This document shows positions 1 through 5,600 of a stretch of 6,755 nucleotides of DNA, in pieces; the stretch's first letter is position 1; each line of letters opens with the position of its first letter. Where the stretch lies: contig JAQUMZ010000147.1 of NCBI GenBank assembly GCA_028717865.1, positions 1 to 6,755 of the forward strand. The letters are read 5' to 3'. This stretch comes from Elusimicrobiota bacterium. Its GTDB lineage: Bacteria; Elusimicrobiota; Elusimicrobia; UBA1565; UBA9628. A model generated the notes under the pieces. That model searched no databases. It was not told the origin of the DNA and worked only from the letters and a program-made list of their open reading frames with translations. The translations under genes and the position numbers were made by a program.

Positions 1-988
1 AGGCGCGCAGGCGGGCGTTGATGGCCGCCACGGCTTGGCGGTCGCCCGTCACGTAGAGCGATTCATCGGGGCGAGGCTTGATGCCGGGTTCGAGGGGCTG
101 GAGCAGCGCCAGGTTGCGCTCCAAATCGTGCATGAGCCAGGTGAACGGCACCGTGTCCGTCAACAGGACGCGCCCCGCGCTGGAGGCGAACCCGATGCGC
201 CGCGGCACGCCCGCGAGCCAGGCCAGCAGGGCGCTGCGCAGGGAGCGGTGCGGGATGATCGCCGTGTCGAAGCCGCGGCCGGCGAGCTCCCTGGCCAGGC
301 GCCAGGTTCCCCGGGCTCCGGAGTGGGCGCCGCGCTTGTCATCGAGCAGGACTGCGTCCACGTAGGGCACGTTGCGGAAAAGCGCCGCGCTGGCGGGCAG
401 GGTCAGCACCGTGACCCGGCAGCCGGGGGCCGCGGCCTTGAGCTCGCGCGCCAGCGGCAAAGTCAGCAGGCTGTCGCCCAGGAAGGCCGATTGTATGATG
501 ACGGCGTCGCGGGGCAGGCAGCGGCCGCGCTTGTCGCCCCAGTCGCCCAAGGTCAGCCACCGCTCCCGGATGGGTACGCCCCAGGGGGCGAGGGCCGCCA
601 GATAGCGCTCCACGTTGTGCCGTTCCAAAGCGGGGGAGGGCAGCCCGAAGGCCACGAACAAACGGCGCGCCAGGGCGTCCTTGCGGTAGACGCTGACCTC
701 GGGTACCGCGGTCAGTCGGCGCAGGAGGAAGGAGCGCAGGTTGGCGTGCAGATCGAGCAGGTGGGTGAAGCCCCCGGCCTCGATGCGCCGGGCCGCGTCG
801 AACAGGCCCCGGAAGGCGATGACCTCGTCGACTCCCGCCATGCCTTCCACGATGCCGGCGAAGGCCGGCTTGACCAGGACGCTGACGCGGCAGTCCGGCC
901 AGTGGGCTTTCAGGTTCTTGTAGACCGGAGCGGTCAAGATGACGTCGCCCAGGGAAGACAGCCGGATTATAAGAATCTTATTCGGCAC
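1..988 (-). CDS. Tandem GT9 glycosyltransferase (heptosyltransferase-like), partial, runs off left edge
   Basis: One uninterrupted minus-strand frame gives 329 residues from a GTG at 988 with no stop before base 1, so the C-terminus lies outside the window. Residues 4-140 read as a GT9 N-terminal Rossmann domain: KILIIRLSSLGDVILTAPVY with Asp15 in the LGD motif, then DLHANLRS at 79-86 and a closing RYLAALAPWGV. At about residue 161 a second GT9 N-terminal domain starts (DAVIIQSAFLGDSLLTLPLA, Asp172). It carries PHRSLRSALLAWLAGVPRRI at 246-265, which resembles the WaaF pattern. In the family this Asp is the likely catalytic base; the N-domain binds the acceptor and the C-domain the ADP-heptose. 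The first unit has no C-domain; that of the second is expected beyond the left edge. Role by inference: heptosyl transfer to Kdo-lipid A on the cytoplasmic face, fitting kdtA nearby. GTG is the only good start because an in-frame TAA lies at 997-995. GT9 membership is confident; acceptor and sugar are not known. Confidence 0.88.
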   Translation of the reverse strand, partial: MPNKILIIRLSSLGDVILTAPVYKNLKAHWPDCRVSVLVKPAFAGIVEGMAGVDEVIAFRGLFDAARRIEAGGFTHLLDLHANLRSFLLRRLTAVPEVSVYRKDALARRLFVAFGLPSPALERHNVERYLAALAPWGVPIRERWLTLGDWGDKRGRCLPRDAVIIQSAFLGDSLLTLPLARELKAAAPGCRVTVLTLPASAALFRNVPYVDAVLLDDKRGAHSGARGTWRLARELAGRGFDTAIIPHRSLRSALLAWLAGVPRRIGFASSAGRVLLTDTVPFTWLMHDLERNLALLQPLEPGIKPRPDESLYVTGDRQAVAAINARLRA

Positions 989-996
989 GAAATATT

Positions 997-1002
997 ATTA
1001 TA
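997..1002 (-). promoter_or_regulatory. Candidate -10 box (TATAAT) for the GT9 gene
   Basis: A perfect TATAAT lies on the minus strand in the AT-rich 58-nt gap between the secreted-protein gene and the GT9 gene. It ends 8 nt before the GTG start at 988, so the expected transcription start falls within a few bases of the start codon. No Shine-Dalgarno sequence precedes the GTG. The -35 region at a 17-nt spacing is only TTTTTA (about 1025-1020), which is weak but sits in an AT-rich tract. A perfect hexamer can arise by chance in such AT-rich DNA, so this is a candidate only. Confidence 0.45.
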
Positions 1003-1046
1003 CAAATGGTGCTATCGGTTAAAAAAGCCGGAAAATTTTTTACGCC

Positions 1047-1976
1047 TTACGGAGCGGCGCGTAATTCTCGGAGCGTCACGCGCTTATCTTTGATGGACAC
1101 GGCGAATGAATCCTCACCAGGGTTGTAGGCGGTAGGATTTCTTTCCGTTGGGAACCGGTCAAATGTCACGAGGACGGACCCCCCCGACCGCACTTCCTGC
1201 TTGGCCAGCCACGCGTATGCCTGTTCCCGCAACGCAGGTTGCGAGAGCCAACTTCCAACTGCCAAGCCAGGCTCGCGCGAAAGCGTATCCTCCAAAGCCA
1301 AACGCACATCATGCAATGTAATATCGGATTTCAATATAAAATAAAATTTATTTTTATGTGCGTACATCCATCTGAGGTACGGCACCTCGTCTGATGGCTT
1401 GGACGCGATTATTTCCGTGGTTCGGATTCTAGTTAGGTTAAGACGATCGAATATTTCCCTGCCATCATTGACTATGGAGACCGCGGAAGGACGGAAATCC
1501 CCGCTGTGAACGCCTTGGCTATCGAATTCCATCCAGCGATTGTTGATGCAAATATATACTGCAACGAAGGTATTCGGGAGCGGAAACGGAATGCTCGGAT
1601 GGTGCTCCCAGCCCTCCCAGTGCTTGATCGTAGTCGTCTTCCAAATATTTCCGTCGCTATCCATTTCGTCTTCGGCGGACAGCTCGCGATCAAGGAAATG
1701 CCGGCGTAAGGATGCCCGTGGGACATTGCAACGGTGCCATTCCTCCGAAGTCCACGCCGGCCAGACTGATGCGACTATTTTAGGCGACACCGAAGGAATT
1801 TCGCTTGTCGCGGACGACATGCCTCCCTCGACAGGCGACATGGGAGACCCGGCTCGGCCATCCCACTCAGCGGTCAATATCTCAGCAAGAAAAGGTAGTT
1901 GAGGCACCCCTCCTTCCTGACCAAGACAAGGGTAAGCCAGGCTGACAATAAGAGCCGCGAATAGGGCAGATCGCAT
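1047..1976 (-). CDS. Predicted secreted protein of unknown function, atypical composition
   Basis: I do not recognise a family. From the ATG at 1976 the protein has 309 residues. A GTG at 1994 in the same frame would add six residues (315 aa), but the ATG gives a textbook signal peptide: MRS, a hydrophobic stretch ALFAALIVSLAY, then PCLGQ, with cleavage probably near residue 19-20. PC is not a good lipobox, so a lipoprotein is unlikely. The next 50 or so residues are rich in Pro, Ser and Gly. The rest is a mixed alpha/beta-like globular region with many Trp (11 in the longer form; WPAWTSEEW, HWEGWEHH) and two Cys after the signal (HRCN, YICIN) that could pair in the periplasm. Neither start has a well-spaced ribosome site; a GGAG lies only 1 nt before the GTG. 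GC content is visibly lower than in flanking genes, with A/T-ending codons common, which suggests transfer. It is flanked by gaps of 124 nt (upstream) and 58 nt (downstream), so it may be its own transcription unit. Confidence 0.75.
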   Translation of the reverse strand: MRSALFAALIVSLAYPCLGQEGGVPQLPFLAEILTAEWDGRAGSPMSPVEGGMSSATSEIPSVSPKIVASVWPAWTSEEWHRCNVPRASLRRHFLDRELSAEDEMDSDGNIWKTTTIKHWEGWEHHPSIPFPLPNTFVAVYICINNRWMEFDSQGVHSGDFRPSAVSIVNDGREIFDRLNLTRIRTTEIIASKPSDEVPYLRWMYAHKNKFYFILKSDITLHDVRLALEDTLSREPGLAVGSWLSQPALREQAYAWLAKQEVRSGGSVLVTFDRFPTERNPTAYNPGEDSFAVSIKDKRVTLRELRAAP

Positions 1977-2018
1977 ATAAAATAAATTTAACACGCTCCA
2001 ACCAAAATCGCCTGGGTC

Positions 2019-2036
2019 CTAAGGGTATACCCCTAG
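2019..2036. promoter_or_regulatory. 18-bp palindrome upstream of the secreted-protein gene, possible operator
   Basis: The sequence CTAAGGGTATACCCCTAG pairs at 8 of 9 positions with its own reverse complement; the single mismatch is the A/C pair at 2022/2033. The centre is a perfect 10-bp GGGTATACCC. With no loop it suits a dimeric DNA-binding protein better than an RNA hairpin. It lies 25 bp before the GTG and 43 bp before the ATG of the secreted-protein gene, a normal place for an operator. The regulator is unknown, and no convincing -10/-35 pair was found beside it. Confidence 0.4.
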
Positions 2037-2070
2037 AAACAAATAGCCTATGCTTCGTGCTGGTCCGCTT

Positions 2071-2100
2071 GGCGCTAATAAGCGTTTCGACAATAGCGCC
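2071..2100 (-). terminator. Hairpin immediately after kdtA, possible weak terminator
   Basis: In the transcript direction the arms GGCGCTA (2100-2094) and TAGCGCC (2077-2071) form a perfect 7-bp stem around a 16-nt loop, starting at the base directly after the kdtA TGA. No U-run follows (the next bases are AAGCGGACC), so it does not fit a standard intrinsic terminator. It may be a weak or Rho-assisted stop, or a 3'-end stabilising hairpin. A shorter alternative hairpin (CGCT/AGCG) inside it could compete. Confidence 0.4.
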
Positions 2101-3408
2101 TCAGGAATTCCCCGTGCACTCTAATATTGGAGCGAGCCAATCCAGAGTCCGGCCCGTGGCACCGCGAAGTTTCGAGGCGAGGTCCCGGGTCTTGAGGGAC
2201 AGTTCGACGGCGCGTTTGGGGTTATCCAGCATCTCGCAGAGCTTGGCGGCCAGCGCCGTTGCGCCGTCCACCTTGAAGCCGCAGCCCGAGGCTGCGAGCA
2301 ACTCGGCGGCCTGACGGGCATTCTCAAAATGGGGACCGAAGAGGACGGGAACTCCGGCCAGTGCGGGCTCGAGCAGGTTGTGGCCTCCCACCGGGACCAG
2401 GGTCCCGCCGACGAATGCGACGGCGGCCTGAGCGTAGAAAGCCCGGAGCACGCCCATGGCGTCGAGCAGCAGGCAGTCGGCGCCCGGCAACCCGTCCTTG
2501 TCCGACCAGCGCGCGAAAGGCACGCCCGAATCGGCCAGAGTCCGTTCCACGGCCAAGGCTTTTTCCACGTGCCGCGGCGCCAGCACCAGGCGTAAATCCG
2601 GAAAACGCGCCCGGGCCGCCCGGAAAGCCGACAGGACCAGCTCGTGTTCCCCGGGGTGGGTGCTCCCCGCCACGAAGAGCCGCATGCCCACCCAGCCCAG
2701 GCGCAGTATTCTCTCCCGGGCTACGGCGGCGTCGCAGTCGTATTCCGGGCGGTCGTACTTCATGTTGCCGACGATGGAAATCGCGCCGGGCGCAACGCCC
2801 AACCGCGAGAAACGCCGCGCGTCCGCCTCGGTCTGCGCGGCCAGCCGGGTCAACCGCCGCAGGAAGGGCCGCAGCAGTCCCGCGATCAAGCGGTAGCGGG
2901 GGAAGCTGCGGTCCGAGACGCGGCCGTTGACCAGGGCCACGGCGGCGCCGCCGCGGTGGGCCAGTTCGATCATGTGCGGCCAGAGCTCGGTCTCGACCAG
3001 GAGCAGGGCATAGGGTCTGGCCGTGGCCAGCACGCGGCTCACGGCCGGCCAGCAGTCCAGGGGCGCCAGCGCGGCCGCGTCGACGCAGGACAAGGCTTGG
3101 GCGGCCCGGCGGCCGGCCGCGGTCGTGGCGGTCAACAGAATCTTCGGCGCCGCCGGCCCGTCCTTGACGCGCCACAGCAGTTCCTCCACGGCCGCGACCT
3201 CGCCGGCCGAGGCCGCGTGCACCCACAAGACCGGGCCGCCAGCCAGCCGCGCGCGGTTTTCCGGGGAGAGCTTCCCCAGGCGCTGCGCCAGCTCGCCGGG
3301 CAGGTCCTTGAGCAGGCCGCGCCGGGAAGAGAACAGGAACCGCAGCGTCACGCCCAAGGCGGCAACGGGCGCCAGCAGATCGAGCAGCGCCAGGATCAGG
3401 ACGTTCAA
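2101..3408 (-). CDS. waaA: 3-deoxy-D-manno-octulosonic acid (Kdo) transferase
   Basis: Transfers Kdo from CMP-Kdo onto the lipid A precursor at the cytoplasmic face of the inner membrane (also called KdtA). The 435 residues match the family's usual length. An N-terminal hydrophobic anchor (1-26) is followed by the N-domain with HAASAGE at 64-70, whose Glu70 matches the family's proposed catalytic base. Further motifs are LVETELWP (137-144), NGRVSDRSF (161-169), GNMKYD (214-219), AGSTHPGEHELVL (247-259), APRH (277-280) and the C-domain signature GGTLVPVGGHNLLEPALAG (334-352) with VLFGPHFEN (355-363). The start is a TTG at 3408 that overlaps the acyltransferase stop as TTGA. A GGGAG lies 8 nt upstream, and no better start keeps the membrane anchor. 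One or two Kdo additions cannot be told from sequence. It is the last tightly packed gene of the secD-to-kdtA run. Confidence 0.96.
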   Translation of the reverse strand: MNVLILALLDLLAPVAALGVTLRFLFSSRRGLLKDLPGELAQRLGKLSPENRARLAGGPVLWVHAASAGEVAAVEELLWRVKDGPAAPKILLTATTAAGRRAAQALSCVDAAALAPLDCWPAVSRVLATARPYALLLVETELWPHMIELAHRGGAAVALVNGRVSDRSFPRYRLIAGLLRPFLRRLTRLAAQTEADARRFSRLGVAPGAISIVGNMKYDRPEYDCDAAVARERILRLGWVGMRLFVAGSTHPGEHELVLSAFRAARARFPDLRLVLAPRHVEKALAVERTLADSGVPFARWSDKDGLPGADCLLLDAMGVLRAFYAQAAVAFVGGTLVPVGGHNLLEPALAGVPVLFGPHFENARQAAELLAASGCGFKVDGATALAAKLCEMLDNPKRAVELSLKTRDLASKLRGATGRTLDWLAPILECTGNS

Positions 3409-4043
3409 GCGGCCATCTCCCGGTCGGCTTCCTCCGTTACGCGGTCCAACACGGCCTTGAGCTCCGCCGCCTTGGCCTGCAAGTCGTCATCCGGGCCCAC
3501 CAGGATATGGGAGCCGTAGCGCACCACGGCGCGCGAGAAGGGCAGCGGCACCTGGAAGCGGTCCCAGCTGCGCGAGAATTCCAGCCGCCGCGAGGTCGCG
3601 CAGGTGATGGGCACGATGGGCAGGCCGGTTTTTTGCGCCAAAAACAGGACGCCCGGCTTGACGCTGCGCGCCGGCCCCTTGGGCCCGTCCGGAGTGATCG
3701 CCACGTCGACTCCGGACTCGAGGGCCTTGATGAGTTCCCGGGCGCCGGCGGCCGCGCCGCGCGTCGACGAGCCCCGGCAGGCAAGCAGGCCCGAGAGGGA
3801 CATGGCCTTGGCGATGATCTCCCCGTCGCCGCTGCGGCTGACGAGGGTCGCCACCCCTACGTTGCGGTGCGTCCAGGTGAAGAAGACCTGGCGCTGGTGC
3901 CAGAAGGCGTAGATCACCCGGCCCTTGACGCGGCGGGCCGCCTCCAGCTGGTCCAGGCCGCGCCAGCGCAAGCGGCTGGTCAGGCCGGCGCAGGAAACGA
4001 AAAGGTAGGCGAGATAGGGAGCCAGGAAGCGCAGAAGGCTCAA
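3405..4043 (-). CDS. DUF374-family lysophospholipid/lipid A acyltransferase
   Basis: A 212-residue inner-membrane-associated acyltransferase of the DUF374 group in the LPLAT superfamily. Visible in order: a short N-terminal hydrophobic segment (about 5-22), FWHQRQ at 47-52 with candidate active-site His49, VSRSGDGEIIAKAM at 68-81, CRGSSTRGAAAGARELIKAL at 89-108, the substrate-site signature AITPDGPKGPAR at 115-126, KPGVLFLAQKTGLPIVPI at 129-146, and SWDRFQVPLPF at 159-169 near the C-terminus. DUF374 includes LpxJ, a lipid A secondary acyltransferase of epsilonproteobacteria. With the 4-nt overlap to kdtA, a late acyl transfer onto Kdo-lipid A is a sensible inference; general phospholipid acylation is the alternative. 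The start is probably the TTG at 4043, 19 nt after the preceding stop. The frame stays open upstream without ATG or GTG close by and the ribosome site is poor, so the exact start is uncertain. Confidence 0.88.
   Translation of the reverse strand: MSLLRFLAPYLAYLFVSCAGLTSRLRWRGLDQLEAARRVKGRVIYAFWHQRQVFFTWTHRNVGVATLVSRSGDGEIIAKAMSLSGLLACRGSSTRGAAAGARELIKALESGVDVAITPDGPKGPARSVKPGVLFLAQKTGLPIVPITCATSRRLEFSRSWDRFQVPLPFSRAVVRYGSHILVGPDDDLQAKAAELKAVLDRVTEEADREMAA
3417..3421 (-). promoter_or_regulatory. Ribosome binding site deciding the TTG start of kdtA
   Basis: GGGAG on the minus strand lies inside the last codons of the acyltransferase gene, 8 nt before the TTG at 3408. This is ideal spacing and supports the TTG as the true start. 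The ATG at 3416-3414 is in the acyltransferase frame (its penultimate Met-Ala-Ala) and is not a kdtA start. Confidence 0.65.
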
Positions 4044-4062
4044 GCTTCGCTTGCGCAGCGGG

Positions 4063-4638
4063 TCACGATCGTTTCTTGCCTTTCGACTTCGTCTGCGCCA
4101 GCCAGCTGAGGCTCACGGCGGCCGACGCCTCGGGTTCGAGCCGCCCCTCGCGCAGACGCACGTCGATCTTGGCCCCGTCGAGCTTGCGCAAAACGGTCTC
4201 CAGCGCGCCGGCCTCGGCGACCGGGCTCCAGGGGCTGAGCACGCAAGCCTCCTTGGCGGATTCCTCCTGCAGAAGCGCCGCCGCGAAGCGGACGGTCTCG
4301 TCGAGAGCCGCGGCCTCGATGATGGTCCACAAGGCGAAGGTTTCGGCGGATTGCGCCCGGGCCTGCTCCTTGGCCGGGGCGAAGGCCGGCCCGAGCGTAG
4401 TCAGCACGAGGCTGTAGGCCAGCCCCGGAATGGGCGCCAAGGCCTCGGCGTCGGGGTCGGGATTTTTGAAGGTGTCGAAGAGGACGCCGGGCACGACGGC
4501 CTTTTCGGCCGAGGCCAGGATTTTCTGCAGGGCCAGGTCGTCGAGCCCCATGGCGGAAAGCTCGACGCCGGCCTTCCGGGCGCGGCGCTTGATCTCGGCC
4601 GGGCGCAGGGCCAGCCGGAAGCCCTTGATCTTACGCAT
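4063..4638 (-). CDS. Conserved-looking hypothetical protein, faintly MetH-activation-domain-like
   Basis: 191 residues, no signal peptide and no clear membrane helix, so probably cytoplasmic. It starts with a basic segment (MRKIKGFRLALRPAEIKRRA) and ends in a basic tail (KSKGKKRS). The middle has PGVLFDTFKNP (50-60), PIPGLAYSLVLTTLGPAF (69-86) and a long helical stretch around 95-130. The C-terminal part (KLDGAKIDVRLREGRLEPEA, 152-171, then SLSW at 176-179) recalls by eye the order of elements in the activation domain of B12-dependent methionine synthase. The Arg and Gly-Tyr residues expected for S-adenosylmethionine binding are missing (here SPWSPVAEAG), so the resemblance is tentative and that activity should not be assumed. 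The ATG at 4638 overlaps the secF stop by 8 nt (ATGCGTAA), implying translational coupling. The coding frame is convincing; the function is unknown. Confidence 0.8.
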   Translation of the reverse strand: MRKIKGFRLALRPAEIKRRARKAGVELSAMGLDDLALQKILASAEKAVVPGVLFDTFKNPDPDAEALAPIPGLAYSLVLTTLGPAFAPAKEQARAQSAETFALWTIIEAAALDETVRFAAALLQEESAKEACVLSPWSPVAEAGALETVLRKLDGAKIDVRLREGRLEPEASAAVSLSWLAQTKSKGKKRS

Positions 4639-5599
4639 GGTCGCGGGCGTTCTTGCCGGCGGGCTTGCCCTTGGCGGCCGCCTCGGCCGCGAGGGGCTTG
4701 CCGCCCCGGAAGCGCACCTCGTACTCGTAGAGCAGGCCCGAGGCCGCCGCGATCGAGGAATAGGACCCGAGGAAGTTCCCGATGATCAGGGCCAGGGCGA
4801 AGTTGCGCAGCACCGGGCCTCCGAAGAAGTAGAGGACGATGCAGACTATCTGCACGGTCAGCACCGTGATGATGGTGCGCGAGAGGGTCTCATTGACCGA
4901 GGAGTTGATGATCTCGCCGAAGCCGGCGCCGCGCTTGATCCTGAGATTCTCGCGCATCCGGTCGAATATGACGATGGTGTCGTTGATGGAATAGCCCGCG
5001 ATGGTCAAAAGCGCCGTCACGATGAGCAGATCCACCTCCTTGCCCAGCAGGGAGAAGATCGCGGCGGTGCCCACCACGTCGTGGAACAGCTCGAGCACGC
5101 CGACGCAGCCCCACAACGGATTGGAGAAGCGGAAGGCCACGTAGCAGATGATGCCGAAGAGGCTCAGGAATATGGCCCAATAGGTCCGGCGCTTGAGGTC
5201 CTTGCCCACGACCGGGCCGACGAAATCCTTCTTGTCGAGCGTGGCCGGGTTGTCGGGGAAGGCGGCCTTGAGCACGTCCATGGTGCGGTTGGAGACCTCC
5301 TCGACCGCCTTCTCGGAGCCCTTCTCGCGCAGACCGTAGCTGAGCCGGCCGCCTTCGTCGCGCAGGGTCTGTATCTCGGGCGCCAGGCCGGCCTTGGCCA
5401 GGGCCTCGCGCAGCGCGCCGACGGGCATCTCCTTGTCGAAGCGGACCTGCAAGGAGGTCCCACCCGTGAATTCGATGGAGTAGTTGAACCCCTTGACGGC
5501 GATAAGCAGGCAGCCGCCGATCAGAATTAAAAATGACAGCGTCAGCGGGATGTAGCGGTTTCCGACGAAGTCGATGTTTGGCTTCTTAAAGAGTTCCAT
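4631..5599 (-). CDS. secF: Protein-export membrane protein SecF
   Basis: Partner of SecD in the inner membrane; SecDF uses the proton gradient to pull Sec-exported proteins out on the periplasmic side. The 322 residues fit the family. TM1 is at about 17-37, followed by the periplasmic P1 domain, opening with SIEFTGGTSLQVRF (41-54; the usual IDF is IEF here). FVGPVVGKDL (126-135) leads into TM2 (about 140-157). Signature regions are HDVVG at 173-177, AGYSINDTIVIFDRMREN at 201-218 (conserved membrane Asp residues) and VNETLSRTIITVLT at 235-248, whose Arg241 matches the conserved Arg linked to proton movement. FFGGPVLRNFALALIIG (258-274) and GSYSSI follow, then a charged Ala/Lys-rich tail. The ATG at 5599 lies 1 nt after the secD stop. 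A GAGGAG within secD lies 13 nt upstream, rather far, suggesting some coupling. Confidence 0.97.
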   Translation of the reverse strand: MELFKKPNIDFVGNRYIPLTLSFLILIGGCLLIAVKGFNYSIEFTGGTSLQVRFDKEMPVGALREALAKAGLAPEIQTLRDEGGRLSYGLREKGSEKAVEEVSNRTMDVLKAAFPDNPATLDKKDFVGPVVGKDLKRRTYWAIFLSLFGIICYVAFRFSNPLWGCVGVLELFHDVVGTAAIFSLLGKEVDLLIVTALLTIAGYSINDTIVIFDRMRENLRIKRGAGFGEIINSSVNETLSRTIITVLTVQIVCIVLYFFGGPVLRNFALALIIGNFLGSYSSIAAASGLLYEYEVRFRGGKPLAAEAAAKGKPAGKNARDHA

Positions 5600-5600
5600 G

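Noticed and set aside
548..550. TTG (residue 147) as a separate start for the second GT9 unit
   Set aside because: The frame is continuous with the first unit, no stop lies between them, and the nearest GGAG is about 12 nt away. A fused protein is simpler, though internal initiation cannot be fully excluded.
1021..1041. A6/T6 inverted repeat as a terminator for the secreted-protein gene
   Set aside because: The stem would be only A-U pairs around a 9-nt loop, too weak for intrinsic termination.
35..1093. Plus-strand open frame of 352 codons
   Set aside because: It lies opposite the GT9 gene; its product is Gln/Gly/Ala/Arg-rich with no domain, while the minus strand gives clear GT9 motifs. 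It is a high-GC antisense shadow.
1540..1902. Plus-strand 120-codon open frame within the acquired gene
   Set aside because: No ribosome site or motif; antisense to a frame with a good signal peptide and a convincing protein.
2324..3226. Minus-strand open frame of 300 codons within kdtA
   Set aside because: Alternate frame of kdtA, very Arg/Gly/Pro-rich; the kdtA frame carries all family motifs.
2644..3519. Plus-strand open frame of 291 codons
   Set aside because: Antisense to kdtA, low-complexity Gln/Arg/Gly composition, no recognisable domain.
4430..5530. Plus-strand open frame of 366 codons
   Set aside because: Antisense to secF and the 191-residue gene; Glu/Asp/Gly/His-rich shadow translation without motifs.
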